Shown piece by piece: positions 1 through 7,097 of a stretch of 59,977 bases of DNA. Positions within the stretch are counted from its first letter, which is position 1. The number at the start of each line of letters is the position of its first letter. Source of the stretch: DASXTW01 sp046726275 (lineage in GTDB: Bacteria > Actinomycetota > UBA4738). Under the pieces are notes generated by a model. It searched no databases, was not told the origin of the DNA, and saw only the letters and a list, made by a program, of their open reading frames with translations. Location: positions 1-59,977 of the forward strand of contig JBKPAF010000016.1 in the NCBI GenBank assembly GCA_046726275.1, written 5' to 3'. Made by a program: the position numbers and the translations under genes.

Positions 1-156
1 CACATGCCCTCTCCCTCGTACTACCCGGTCATCGCCGCGCTGGGCCTCCCCATCCTCTGCTACGGATTGCTCTATTCGTCCATCCTGGTGATCGACGGAG
101 CCCTGACGATCCTGGTGGGCCTGTTCGGTTGGGCCACCGAGCCCTCGGCGGAATAG
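1..156 (+). CDS. ctaD: Cytochrome c oxidase subunit I, C-terminal end (partial)
   Basis: The window opens inside a reading frame that runs 51 codons to TAG. The visible residues begin HMPSPSYYPV and continue into a hydrophobic stretch ending GWATEPSAE. The H-x-PSPSY-P motif followed by a transmembrane segment is typical of the C-terminal extension of actinobacterial aa3/caa3-type CtaD, the catalytic heme-copper subunit of the terminal oxidase. The next genes are subunits III and IV and the CtaG assembly factor, which supports the call. The catalytic part lies outside the window, so this rests on the tail and its context. Confidence 0.75.
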   Translation, partial: HMPSPSYYPVIAALGLPILCYGLLYSSILVIDGALTILVGLFGWATEPSAE

Positions 157-165
157 GAGATCGAG

Positions 166-768
166 GTGGCCACGGAGATCAGGCCGGTCGAGCACGGAGC
201 CCCGACCAGCACGGGCCTGTCCAACGCGAAGCTGGGGATGTGGGCCTTCCTCGGCTCGGAGTGCCTCCTGTTCGGCGCGCTCATCTCCACCTTCCTCCTG
301 TACAGCGGCAAAGAGGTCAGCGGGCCGACCCCCCAGAAGATCTACGACATCCCCTACACGTCGGTGAGCTCCTTCGTCCTGCTCATGAGCAGCCTCACCA
401 TGGTCCTGGCCCTCGCCGCGATCCAGCGAGGCGACCACGCCAAGCTGCGCGTGTGGTTGATGGCCACCGCGCTACTGGGTATGACGTTCATCGCCGGCCA
501 GGTCTACGAGTTCACGGTGTTCGTCCACGAGGGGATGACGATCAAGACGAACGTCATCGCCTCGAGCTTCTATACCCTGACCGGGTTCCACGGCGCCCAC
601 GTGACGGGCGGCATCATCATGCTCCTGTCCCTGTTCGGGATGTCCATGGACGGCCGGCTCCCGGTCGAGAAGGCCGAGGCGGTCGAGCTGGTTGGTCTGT
701 ACTGGCACTTCGTCGACATCGTGTGGATCGTGATCTTCACGATCGTGTACCTCATCCCCGGTAAGTGA
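166..768 (+). CDS. ctaE: Cytochrome c oxidase subunit III
   Basis: 200-residue membrane protein of the heme-copper oxidase subunit III family, a non-catalytic core subunit that stabilises subunit I in the membrane. The N-terminus is short and hydrophilic. Helices follow around residues 20-45, 65-85, 95-120, 135-160 and 175-198, with the family signatures WAFLGSECLLFGAL, FHGAHVTGG and a final YWHFVDIVWIVIFTIVYL. The 5-helix length is that of the short actinobacterial form. The start is GTG with AGGAG about 8 bases upstream, 9 nt after the ctaD stop, so the two are co-transcribed. The stop overlaps the start of ctaF. Confidence 0.95.
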   Translation: MATEIRPVEHGAPTSTGLSNAKLGMWAFLGSECLLFGALISTFLLYSGKEVSGPTPQKIYDIPYTSVSSFVLLMSSLTMVLALAAIQRGDHAKLRVWLMATALLGMTFIAGQVYEFTVFVHEGMTIKTNVIASSFYTLTGFHGAHVTGGIIMLLSLFGMSMDGRLPVEKAEAVELVGLYWHFVDIVWIVIFTIVYLIPGK

Positions 769-1250
769 CGATGGAGTCGACGTCGCATTCGGTCAGGGAA
801 ACGGCGGCCGAGACACAGCCTCCTGCGACCGTCGAGGAGCCGGAGCTCGCGCACCATCCCGGCCCGAAGCAGTACGTGATGGTGGCGATCGTTCTGGCGA
901 TCGCCACGGCAATGGAGGTGGCCCTATACTACCTGGACCTGCCGCATGCCCTGTTCGTGGCGATGCTGCTGTTCTTCGCCGTCGTGAAGTTCTCGCTGGT
1001 CGTGTTGTGGTTCATGCACCTGCGCTTCGACAGCCCGATCTTCCGCCGCCTGTTCGTGGCTGGCCTGATCCTGGCCATCACCGTGTACGTCATCGTCCTG
1101 GTGATCTTCGGGGCGATCAACGCTCCGTGGCTCCTGGGTATCGCGGCATTCCTGGTGGTTCTGTCGATCCTGTGGGCCGTTCGCTCCATGCGGGAGAGAG
1201 CGGGCGCGACACCCGAAGTCGCGGGCCGACCGTCCGCGGAGCACGGGTAG
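765..1250 (+). CDS. ctaF: Cytochrome c oxidase subunit IV (prokaryotic COX4 type)
   Basis: 161 residues with a hydrophilic N-terminal third, then three membrane segments (about 38-60, 66-88 and 97-135). The motif VVKFSLVVLWFMHLRFD around residues 75-91 is the hallmark of the small prokaryotic COX4/CtaF family of accessory oxidase subunits. The frame opens with GTG overlapping the ctaE stop (GTGA); an in-frame ATG two codons later (771) is an equally good start. The position between ctaE and ctaG fits the oxidase operon. Confidence 0.9.
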   Translation: MTMESTSHSVRETAAETQPPATVEEPELAHHPGPKQYVMVAIVLAIATAMEVALYYLDLPHALFVAMLLFFAVVKFSLVVLWFMHLRFDSPIFRRLFVAGLILAITVYVIVLVIFGAINAPWLLGIAAFLVVLSILWAVRSMRERAGATPEVAGRPSAEHG

Positions 1251-1255
1251 CGGGC

Positions 1256-2107
1256 ATGGACCTGCCTCCCCTTAACGTCCACCTCGACGTGTTGTCGGTC
1301 GTGCTGGTCCTGGAGGGCGCCTACCTGTGGGCCGTACTTCGACTTGGCCCCCGGGTCCTCCCTCCCGGCGAACCACCGGCAAGCCGCCGTCAGCTCATCT
1401 GGTTCACCAGCGGGGCCGCGGTGATCCTCGTCGCGTCCGAGTGGCCGATCCACGACCTCTCGGAGCATTACCTCTTCAGCGTCCACATGATCCAGCACAC
1501 GCTGATCTCTCTGGTGGCCCCGCCCATGCTGCTCCTCGGGCTGCCCGCGTGGCTCCTCCGGAGGATCATCTCCCCCCGGCCGGTGTACGCGGTCCTGCGC
1601 CAGCTCACCCGCCCGCTCATCGCGTTGGTCCTGTTCAACGGGGTGATCGTGGTCACGCACTGGCCGCCCGTCGTGAACGCGATGCTCGAGCACCATCCTC
1701 TGCATCTTGTCGGGCACGTCGCGCTGTTCGGCACGGCGACGCTGATGTGGTGGCCCGTGATCAGTCCGCTCCCGGAGATGCCGACCCTCTCCTACCCCGG
1801 GCGGATGCTGTACCTGTTCCTGCAATCCATCGTTCCGACCGTCCCGGCGTCGTTCCTTACGTTCGGGAGCAAGCCCCTGTACGCGTTCTATGAGCAGGCA
1901 CCCCGGATCTGGGGCTGGTCGGCCGTCACGGACCAGACGATCGCGGGTCTGATCATGAAGTTGGTGGGCGGGCTCATCCTGTGGTCCGTGATCGTTGTCC
2001 TCTTCTTCAAGTGGTACTTGGTCGAGCAACACGGGGGTTGGGACGAGCTGCAATGGCGCGACGTCGAGAAGGACATCCGGGCCGAGATGTCCCGGGGCCG
2101 GAGATGA
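1256..2107 (+). CDS. ctaG: Cytochrome c oxidase assembly factor, caa3_CtaG family
   Basis: 283-residue polytopic membrane protein. It carries the CtaG-family signatures SEHYLFSVHMIQHTLISLVAPPMLLLGLP and LPEMPTLSYPGRMLYLFLQ (given here only as landmarks), with His residues in helices that could bind copper. Proteins of this family are required for assembly of caa3 oxidase, probably at the copper-delivery step. ATG at 1256 follows the ctaF stop by 5 nt; a longer in-frame extension upstream overlaps ctaF and looks like non-coding frame. Seven or so helices are visible. The next gene encodes a copper protein, which strengthens a copper role. Confidence 0.88.
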   Translation: MDLPPLNVHLDVLSVVLVLEGAYLWAVLRLGPRVLPPGEPPASRRQLIWFTSGAAVILVASEWPIHDLSEHYLFSVHMIQHTLISLVAPPMLLLGLPAWLLRRIISPRPVYAVLRQLTRPLIALVLFNGVIVVTHWPPVVNAMLEHHPLHLVGHVALFGTATLMWWPVISPLPEMPTLSYPGRMLYLFLQSIVPTVPASFLTFGSKPLYAFYEQAPRIWGWSAVTDQTIAGLIMKLVGGLILWSVIVVLFFKWYLVEQHGGWDELQWRDVEKDIRAEMSRGRR

Positions 2108-2114
2108 CGGCGCT

Positions 2115-3101
2115 GTGAGCGACCCCACTCGAACCCGGGAACCGGCCGTTCACGAGGATCAGGAGGAGGAGCCGGGCCAGGGCCCTCGACTGCCTGGCTT
2201 CGCGTACCCGCTGCTCGCCGTGTTGTTCGCGGGGGTATTGGTGTGGAGCTTTTCCCGGATCCTGCTGGCCGTGGACAAGGACCGGGCCACCGCGATCGCC
2301 CTCCTGATGGCCCTGAACATCCTGATCGGGGCGGCGCTGATCGCCTACGGCACGAGGGTCCGGAGGCGTCCGGCAGCCTTCCCCTTCCTGCTTATCGGGG
2401 CGGCGGTGTTGATCGCGGGGGGGGCGGTCGCGGCGGCGGCGCTCGGCGACCGCGGGGGGGAAGAGGCGGCCGGTGGCGAGAAGCCGGAGACGGAAGCGGT
2501 CACGCTGGAAGCCAAGGGCATCAAGTTCACGCAGGAGGAGTTGACCTTCGCGGCCGGGGCGGAGATCCGGATGACGTTCAAGAACGAGGACGCCGGAACC
2601 CAGCACAACTTCGCGCTGTTCGGGGGGGCCGACGTGACGGCTCCTCCCGTCTTCCAGGGATCGCTGACCACCGGACCGACCACGGTCACCTACACGTTCA
2701 CGGCTCCGACCAAGCCCGGCAGCTACTTCTTTCACTGCGACGTCCACCCGACGACGATGACCGGCACCGCGACGGTCCGGGCGGGAGGGGGTGGTGGGGG
2801 AGAGGCCGCCGCTCCGACGGAGGAAGCCAAGGGGAACAAGTTCCTCCAGCCCGAGCTGTCGGCGAGTCCGTCGGGGGGCAACGTCACGATCCACTTCGTC
2901 AACAGCGACGCCGGAACGCAGCACAACATCGCCGTATTCCAGGGGTCCGAGGCCACCGCACCGCTGCTGTTCAGAGGCGACCTCGTCACGGGGCCCGCAA
3001 GTGCGGATTACACGTTCGAGGCCCCGCCGCCGGGAACCTACTTCTTCCACTGCGACGTCCACCCCACCATGACCGGAACCCTCACGGTCACCGGGGGCTG
3101 A
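2115..3101 (+). CDS. Membrane-anchored protein with two tandem cupredoxin domains
   Basis: 328 residues from GTG at 2115. Three membrane segments (about 30-52, 58-79 and 88-110) are followed by two homologous extracytoplasmic domains, residues 128-222 and 237-326. Each has a type-1 copper ligand set: His164, Cys208, His211, Met215 in domain 1 and His270, Cys313, His316, Met319 in domain 2. A Gly-rich linker (224-229) joins them. Domain 1 has one extra Thr between the second His and the Met. Cupredoxins carry single electrons or bind copper at the outer face of the membrane. Position directly after ctaG suggests electron or copper delivery to the oxidase; the exact partner is inferred. Confidence 0.85.
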   Translation: MSDPTRTREPAVHEDQEEEPGQGPRLPGFAYPLLAVLFAGVLVWSFSRILLAVDKDRATAIALLMALNILIGAALIAYGTRVRRRPAAFPFLLIGAAVLIAGGAVAAAALGDRGGEEAAGGEKPETEAVTLEAKGIKFTQEELTFAAGAEIRMTFKNEDAGTQHNFALFGGADVTAPPVFQGSLTTGPTTVTYTFTAPTKPGSYFFHCDVHPTTMTGTATVRAGGGGGGEAAAPTEEAKGNKFLQPELSASPSGGNVTIHFVNSDAGTQHNIAVFQGSEATAPLLFRGDLVTGPASADYTFEAPPPGTYFFHCDVHPTMTGTLTVTGG

Positions 3102-3675
3102 TCTCGGATCGGTTGCGACCCCCGGCGCTGCCCCTCGCCTGGCGCCTCCACGTACGGCCGTCGAACCTCAGATCGGAGCGAGCGATGATCATCTCCAGCA
3201 GCTGTTCGTGGCCGAACAGATCCGACGGCATCAGCGTGGTCTTGGCGCCCCTGATGTCCCCCAGCCTCCATCCGCCCAGGGGCGCTGCGGGGGCTCTCAA
3301 CGTGGAAAGCTCCGACCAGGAAACGCGGAACCTTGGCCGGCGAGCGAACAGGATGACCACCCCACGGCCGTCGGCCCGGAAGCCGGTGACCCTGGCCGCC
3401 CATCCGGCCACCGCGATGAACAGCCCGGCCGCGAAGAGCACCGTGCCCTCGATCCGGTTCTCCCCCACGGCGACGGCGCCCCAGGCCATCGCCGCCACGC
3501 CGGCCAGCGCCGCGAGATATGTCGCTCTCGAGGTCGAGCAGGCCGTCTCGGGTGGACCCCGGCCCTTCGGCACCGTGCCGCGGCGGGTTGCCCCGGTCCG
3601 GATCCATCCGAGAACGCCGACCAGAACGAGCCCGGCCACGATGACGAAGAACGAGGTCGCCGGTGCGTGCCTCAC
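3088..3675 (-). CDS. Membrane protein with PH-like C-terminal domain, function unknown
   Basis: 195 residues from GTG at 3675. A first hydrophobic helix (about 8-25) and a helical pair (about 50-95) precede a soluble domain rich in beta strands (SWSELSTLRAP, GRGVVILFARRPRF), reminiscent of bacterial PH/DUF-type membrane proteins. I do not recognise a specific family. The open frame continues upstream to 3804, but that would run antisense through the next gene, so the internal GTG is preferred; its Shine-Dalgarno is weak. The 3' end overlaps the convergent cupredoxin gene by 14 nt. A distinct transcription unit is likely, divergent from the gene at 3721. Confidence 0.6.
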   Translation of the reverse strand: MRHAPATSFFVIVAGLVLVGVLGWIRTGATRRGTVPKGRGPPETACSTSRATYLAALAGVAAMAWGAVAVGENRIEGTVLFAAGLFIAVAGWAARVTGFRADGRGVVILFARRPRFRVSWSELSTLRAPAAPLGGWRLGDIRGAKTTLMPSDLFGHEQLLEMIIARSDLRFDGRTWRRQARGSAGGRNRSEISPR

Positions 3676-3720
3676 CGTGGGGCTGCATGGTAGAGGGCCC
3701 CACCGACAGACTGGTGGTCG

Positions 3721-4155
3721 ATGAATCCGGCGGAGGCCCGCAGGACGTTCCGGGAGTGCCGCGTCGTGCATACCGGTTCGTTGCTCCCCGACGGGGCGCC
3801 CCACGTCGTTCCCCTCTGGTTCGTGTGGCTCGAGGATGCCGTGTATGTCTCGTGCCGGCGGGAGAGCACTGTATGGCGCAACCTCTCCCGCGACCCGCGG
3901 GTGGCGCTCCAGTTCGACCGGGGACTGGCCTGGACGGAGCAGGCCGGCGTCGTCGTGAGGGGGAAGGCCGAGATGCTTCCGCCGGACGATCCATCAGCCA
4001 GGAAGGCCCTCTCGGCGTGGTTCGAGAAGTACCGGGGCGAGCTGGCGGGCTACGGATTCGCCGCCTACACGGAGCAGATCCAGGAGCCGGTCATGCTCCG
4101 CGTGCGTCCGGATAGGCTTGCCTCCTGGATCCACGCCCTTCAGCCGGGTGAGTGA
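3721..4155 (+). CDS. Pyridoxamine 5'-phosphate oxidase-like (split beta-barrel, FDOR) protein
   Basis: 144 residues matching the flavin/F420-binding split-barrel superfamily: an early strand pair HTGSLLPDGAPHVVPLWFVW, then YVSCRRESTVWRNLSRDPRVAL, where these proteins bind the cofactor phosphate, and a middle strand VVRGKAEML. Members reduce small molecules or bind heme or F420, and in actinobacteria many are F420-dependent. Nothing in the sequence identifies the substrate. The gene is monocistronic-looking, divergent from 3675 and followed by the Rex-controlled nuo promoter. Length is normal for the family. Confidence 0.7.
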   Translation: MNPAEARRTFRECRVVHTGSLLPDGAPHVVPLWFVWLEDAVYVSCRRESTVWRNLSRDPRVALQFDRGLAWTEQAGVVVRGKAEMLPPDDPSARKALSAWFEKYRGELAGYGFAAYTEQIQEPVMLRVRPDRLASWIHALQPGE

Positions 4156-4165
4156 GCGATCGCGT

Positions 4166-4194
4166 TTGCTGCGGCACCGGGCCCGCCCTACGAT
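4166..4194 (+). promoter_or_regulatory. Predicted sigma70-type promoter of the nuo1 operon
   Basis: TTGCTG at 4166-4171 and TACGAT at 4189-4194 are separated by exactly 17 bp. The expected transcription start (about 4201) falls inside the adjacent Rex-type operator. Downstream is a roughly 140-nt GC-rich leader without an obvious small ORF. Confidence 0.6.
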
Positions 4195-4199
4195 GGCAC

Positions 4200-4217
4200 T
4201 TGTGAATCGCTTCACAA
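4200..4217. promoter_or_regulatory. Rex operator (NADH/NAD+-responsive) of the nuo1 operon
   Basis: TTGTGAATCGCTTCACAA is a perfect 7-bp inverted repeat with a 4-bp centre and fits the published Rex consensus TTGTGAAnnnnTTCACAA. It begins 5 bp after the -10 box and covers the predicted start site, the classical steric-repression position. Rex is known to control nuo in Streptomyces. No rex gene lies in this window. Confidence 0.85.
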
Positions 4218-4339
4218 AGTCCGGAAGCGGCACCGCGGCCGTCCCGGACCCGGCATCGAACCCGTAGACGGACCGCCCGGGACCAGGTCGGCCGGGCCGA
4301 GGCAGGGGAAGGCGAACGGCGCCAACGATCGACACTGAC

Positions 4340-5560
4340 GTGCTCGTTGTCGGAGCGGGGCCGGGAGGGTCTTCGACCGCGTATCACCTGGCCAGGCACG
4401 GCGTCGACGTGCTCATGGTGGACAAGGCCGTCTTCCCTCGGGAGAAGGTGTGCGGCGACGGCCTGACGCCTCGCGGTGTCCGAGGCCTGGAGCGGATGGG
4501 CGTCGACCCGACCGAGCCTGGGTTCACCAGGGTGGACAAGCTGCGGGCCTACGGCGTGGACGGGGTCGTGGTCGACGTCCCCTGGCCCAAGCTCGAGAGC
4601 TTCCCCCGCCTCGGGGTCGTTCGGACCCGTTTCGACCTGGACAACCTCCTGGCCGAGCGGGCCGTGAAGGCCGGAGCCAGGTTCGTCCAGGGGACGGAGG
4701 TTTCCTCACCGATCCTCACCGGGGGTTGGGTGACCGGCGGGGTCCTCCAGGAGGACGGGCGGAAGCAGGAGGTCCGGGCCAGGTTCGTGGTCGCCGCCGA
4801 TGGGGCCTCCAGCCGGTTCGCCGGACAGGCCGGCGTGGTTCGCGACCACAGCCGACCGATGGGGATTGCGGCCCGTCGCTACTACCGCGTCCCTCGTCCC
4901 CAGGAGCCGGTCCTCGAAGCCTTCGTCAACCTGCGCGATGAGCCGACGGGCGGAGTCATGGCGGGATACGGGTGGATCTTCCCGCTCGGCGACGGCGTGG
5001 TGAACGTCGGCGCGGGCCTCCTCAACACGTTCCAGCGGTTCAAGGAGTTCTCGGCACGAAGGCTCCTCGACCTGTTCACGGCCGATCTGCCACCCGAGTG
5101 GGGCATCGATGAGGACCACGCGGTGGGCCCTGTCCTGTCCGGGCCCATCCCGATGGGAATGAACCGGCAGCCGCTGGCCGTCCCCGGACTGCTCCTGGTC
5201 GGAGACGCCGGTGGACTGACGAACCCGTTCAACGGTGAGGGCATCGCCTACGCGATCGAGACCGGGGAGCTTGCGGCCGAGCTCATCTCCGACGCTCTCG
5301 CCCGCGACCGACCGGCTATCGCCCACATGTATCCGACACTGCTCCGCCAGCGCTATGCGAAGTACTTCTTCATCGGGAACCAGTGGGTTCGGATGATCGG
5401 CAATCCGCGATTCATGCACCTCGCGGTGAAGTACGGCTTCCCCCGCGCCGCCATGATGCGGTTCGCGCTCACGTTCATGGCCAACCTCACGGACGGAAAG
5501 CATGGGGGCAAGAAGGACAAGCTCATGCATGCCATGGTGTCGCTGGCTCCGGAACGATAG
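4340..5560 (+). CDS. Geranylgeranyl reductase-family flavoprotein (menaquinone side-chain reductase, MenJ-like)
   Basis: 406-residue FAD enzyme. It has an N-terminal Rossmann motif GAGPGGSSTAYHLA (from residue 5), VCGDGLTPRGV near residue 37, the VRTRFDLDNLLAERA segment, and the second FAD motif LLLVGDAGGLTNPFNGEGIAYAIETG near residue 290. These define the geranylgeranyl reductase/menaquinone beta-reductase family, which saturates isoprenoid double bonds. Its place directly upstream of nuoA is conserved in actinomycetes and suggests action on the menaquinone tail. GTG 4340 is the only standard start after the in-frame stop at 4265; it lacks a good Shine-Dalgarno and begins right at beta-strand 1, so a non-standard upstream start is possible. 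Confidence 0.85.
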   Translation: MLVVGAGPGGSSTAYHLARHGVDVLMVDKAVFPREKVCGDGLTPRGVRGLERMGVDPTEPGFTRVDKLRAYGVDGVVVDVPWPKLESFPRLGVVRTRFDLDNLLAERAVKAGARFVQGTEVSSPILTGGWVTGGVLQEDGRKQEVRARFVVAADGASSRFAGQAGVVRDHSRPMGIAARRYYRVPRPQEPVLEAFVNLRDEPTGGVMAGYGWIFPLGDGVVNVGAGLLNTFQRFKEFSARRLLDLFTADLPPEWGIDEDHAVGPVLSGPIPMGMNRQPLAVPGLLLVGDAGGLTNPFNGEGIAYAIETGELAAELISDALARDRPAIAHMYPTLLRQRYAKYFFIGNQWVRMIGNPRFMHLAVKYGFPRAAMMRFALTFMANLTDGKHGGKKDKLMHAMVSLAPER

Positions 5561-5569
5561 GGGCACTGC

Positions 5570-6070
5570 GTGACGACGGGTTACGCCCCGATCGTCGTCC
5601 TGGCCATCGTGGCCGGGGCGTTCGCCGTGCTGTCCCTGGTGGCTTCCGCCCTGCTCAGACCGGCGAAGCACGTGCCCGCCAAGGTCGCTCCCTACGAGTC
5701 TGGCATCGAGCCGGTGCGACTGCCCAAGTCCGAGCGCTTCCCGGTGAAGTTCTACGTGGTGGCGATGCTCTTCATCATCTTCGACATCGAGACTATCTTC
5801 CTGTTCCCGTGGGCCGTGGCCTTCAGGCAATTGGGGCTGTTCGGACTGGTGGAGATGGTCGTGTTCATCGGGTTGGTCTTCGTGGCCTACCTCTATGTCT
5901 GGCAGAAGGGCGGCCTCGAATGGGAAGGCCCACAGCAGCGCCGTCCGCCCACGACGGCCGCTGGAGGGCTTCCCTCGTGGGTGGAGCGCGGCCCGGGAGA
6001 CCGTCCGGCCCGGGCGCCGGAAGAGTCCTCCTCTCGGCCGACCGTCGACTCCGAAGTGGGGAAGGCCTGA
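5570..6070 (+). CDS. nuoA: NADH-quinone oxidoreductase subunit A
   Basis: Membrane subunit of Complex I with three helices (about residues 8-28, 62-84 and 90-112). The signature loop ESGIEPVRLP and FYVVAMLFIIFDIETIFLFPWA are diagnostic. NuoA sits at the junction of the peripheral and membrane arms and helps form the quinone channel. At 166 residues it is about 45 longer than usual: residues 118-166 form a Pro/Arg/Ser-rich tail without recognisable fold. GTG start 9 nt after the reductase stop; first gene of a tightly packed nuoA-N run. Confidence 0.95.
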   Translation: MTTGYAPIVVLAIVAGAFAVLSLVASALLRPAKHVPAKVAPYESGIEPVRLPKSERFPVKFYVVAMLFIIFDIETIFLFPWAVAFRQLGLFGLVEMVVFIGLVFVAYLYVWQKGGLEWEGPQQRRPPTTAAGGLPSWVERGPGDRPARAPEESSSRPTVDSEVGKA

Positions 6071-6073
6071 GGG

Positions 6074-6592
6074 ATGCCCGTCCAGCGCATCGCCGGGGTG
6101 CACACCGGGCAAGCCGAGGCCGACGTCGAGGACGAGGTCCAGCGGGGCATCCTGTTGACCACCGTCGGGAAGGCGCTGGCCTGGGCCCGGAAGAACTCCA
6201 TGTGGCCCGCCACGTTCGGCCTGGCGTGCTGTGCGATCGAGATGATGGCGACGGGCGCGGCCGACTACGACCTCTCCCGATGGGGGATGGAGATCTTCCG
6301 AGCGTCCCCCCGGCAGGCCGATCTCATGATCGTGGCCGGCAGGGTCTCCCAGAAGATGGGCCCCGTCCTCAGGCGCATCTACGACCAGATGCCAGAACCG
6401 AAGTGGGTCATCTCCATGGGGGTGTGCGCGTCCACGGGAGGGATGTTCAACAACTACGGCTTGATTCAGGGAGTCGACACCATCGTGCCCGTGGACATCT
6501 ACGTGCCCGGATGTCCGCCTCGCCCGGAGATGCTCATGTACGGGATCCTGCGGCTGCACGACAAGGTGCAGCGGGAAGCGCGCATCAAGTGA
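6074..6592 (+). CDS. nuoB: NADH-quinone oxidoreductase subunit B
   Basis: 172 residues; carries the terminal [4Fe-4S] cluster N2 that hands electrons to quinone. Ligand candidates are the Cys52-Cys53 pair, Cys118 and Cys147 (VPGCPPRPE). Conserved FGLACCAIEM and RQADLMIVAGR are present. The loop after Cys118 reads CASTGGMFNNY, unlike the second copy in this window, which has CSNCGGPYWDSY, so the two NuoB proteins are clearly different paralogues. The stop TGA shares one base with the nuoC ATG. Confidence 0.97.
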   Translation: MPVQRIAGVHTGQAEADVEDEVQRGILLTTVGKALAWARKNSMWPATFGLACCAIEMMATGAADYDLSRWGMEIFRASPRQADLMIVAGRVSQKMGPVLRRIYDQMPEPKWVISMGVCASTGGMFNNYGLIQGVDTIVPVDIYVPGCPPRPEMLMYGILRLHDKVQREARIK

Positions 6593-7095
6593 TGGACGTG
6601 ACCGACCTCGCCGAGCGACTTCGAACGCGTTTCCCCGAGACACTGCTGGCGCGGGGAGAGGTCACGGTGACGGTGGCCCCGGACGACCTCGTGGACACCT
6701 TGGCCTATCTCAGGGATGAGGAAGAGCTGGCGTTCGAGTTCCTCTCCGACGTGGCGGCCTCCGACTGGCCGGGAATGGATCCGCGCTTCTGGCTCGCGTA
6801 CCAGTTGGTGTCGATGAGCCATCGCTCGCAGCTCCGTGTGAAGGTCGGACTGCCGCCCGAACCCGATCCTCCGCACGTGCCTTCGGCGACCTCGGTGTAC
6901 CCGGCCGCGAACTGGCTGGAGCGAGAGGTCTATGACTTCTTCGGGATCGTTTTCGACGGGCATCCGGACCTTCGCCGGATCGAGATGCCGGAGGACTGGG
7001 TCGGTCATCCCCTGCGCAAGGACCAGCCGCTGGCGGGGGTCAACACCCAGTTCAAGGGAGCGTTCATACCTCCGCCCGATCAGAGGGGTGTCTAG
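6592..7095 (+). CDS. nuoC: NADH-quinone oxidoreductase subunit C
   Basis: 167 residues; 30-kDa-type subunit of the peripheral arm. The family signature ANWLEREVYDFFGIVFDGHPDLRRI lies near residues 104-128 (landmark only), followed by the HPLRKD motif. NuoC has no cofactor and packs against NuoD and NuoI. ATG at 6592 overlaps the nuoB stop by one base, implying translational coupling. A longer in-frame extension upstream is antisense-free but runs through nuoA/nuoB in another frame and is rejected. Confidence 0.95.
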   Translation: MDVTDLAERLRTRFPETLLARGEVTVTVAPDDLVDTLAYLRDEEELAFEFLSDVAASDWPGMDPRFWLAYQLVSMSHRSQLRVKVGLPPEPDPPHVPSATSVYPAANWLEREVYDFFGIVFDGHPDLRRIEMPEDWVGHPLRKDQPLAGVNTQFKGAFIPPPDQRGV

Positions 7096-7097
7096 CG

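Noticed and set aside
129..2128. Long open frames antisense or out of frame through the oxidase genes
   Set aside because: High GC content produces long stop-free shadows; products are Arg/Gly/Pro-rich without family motifs, while the chosen frames carry clear oxidase signatures.
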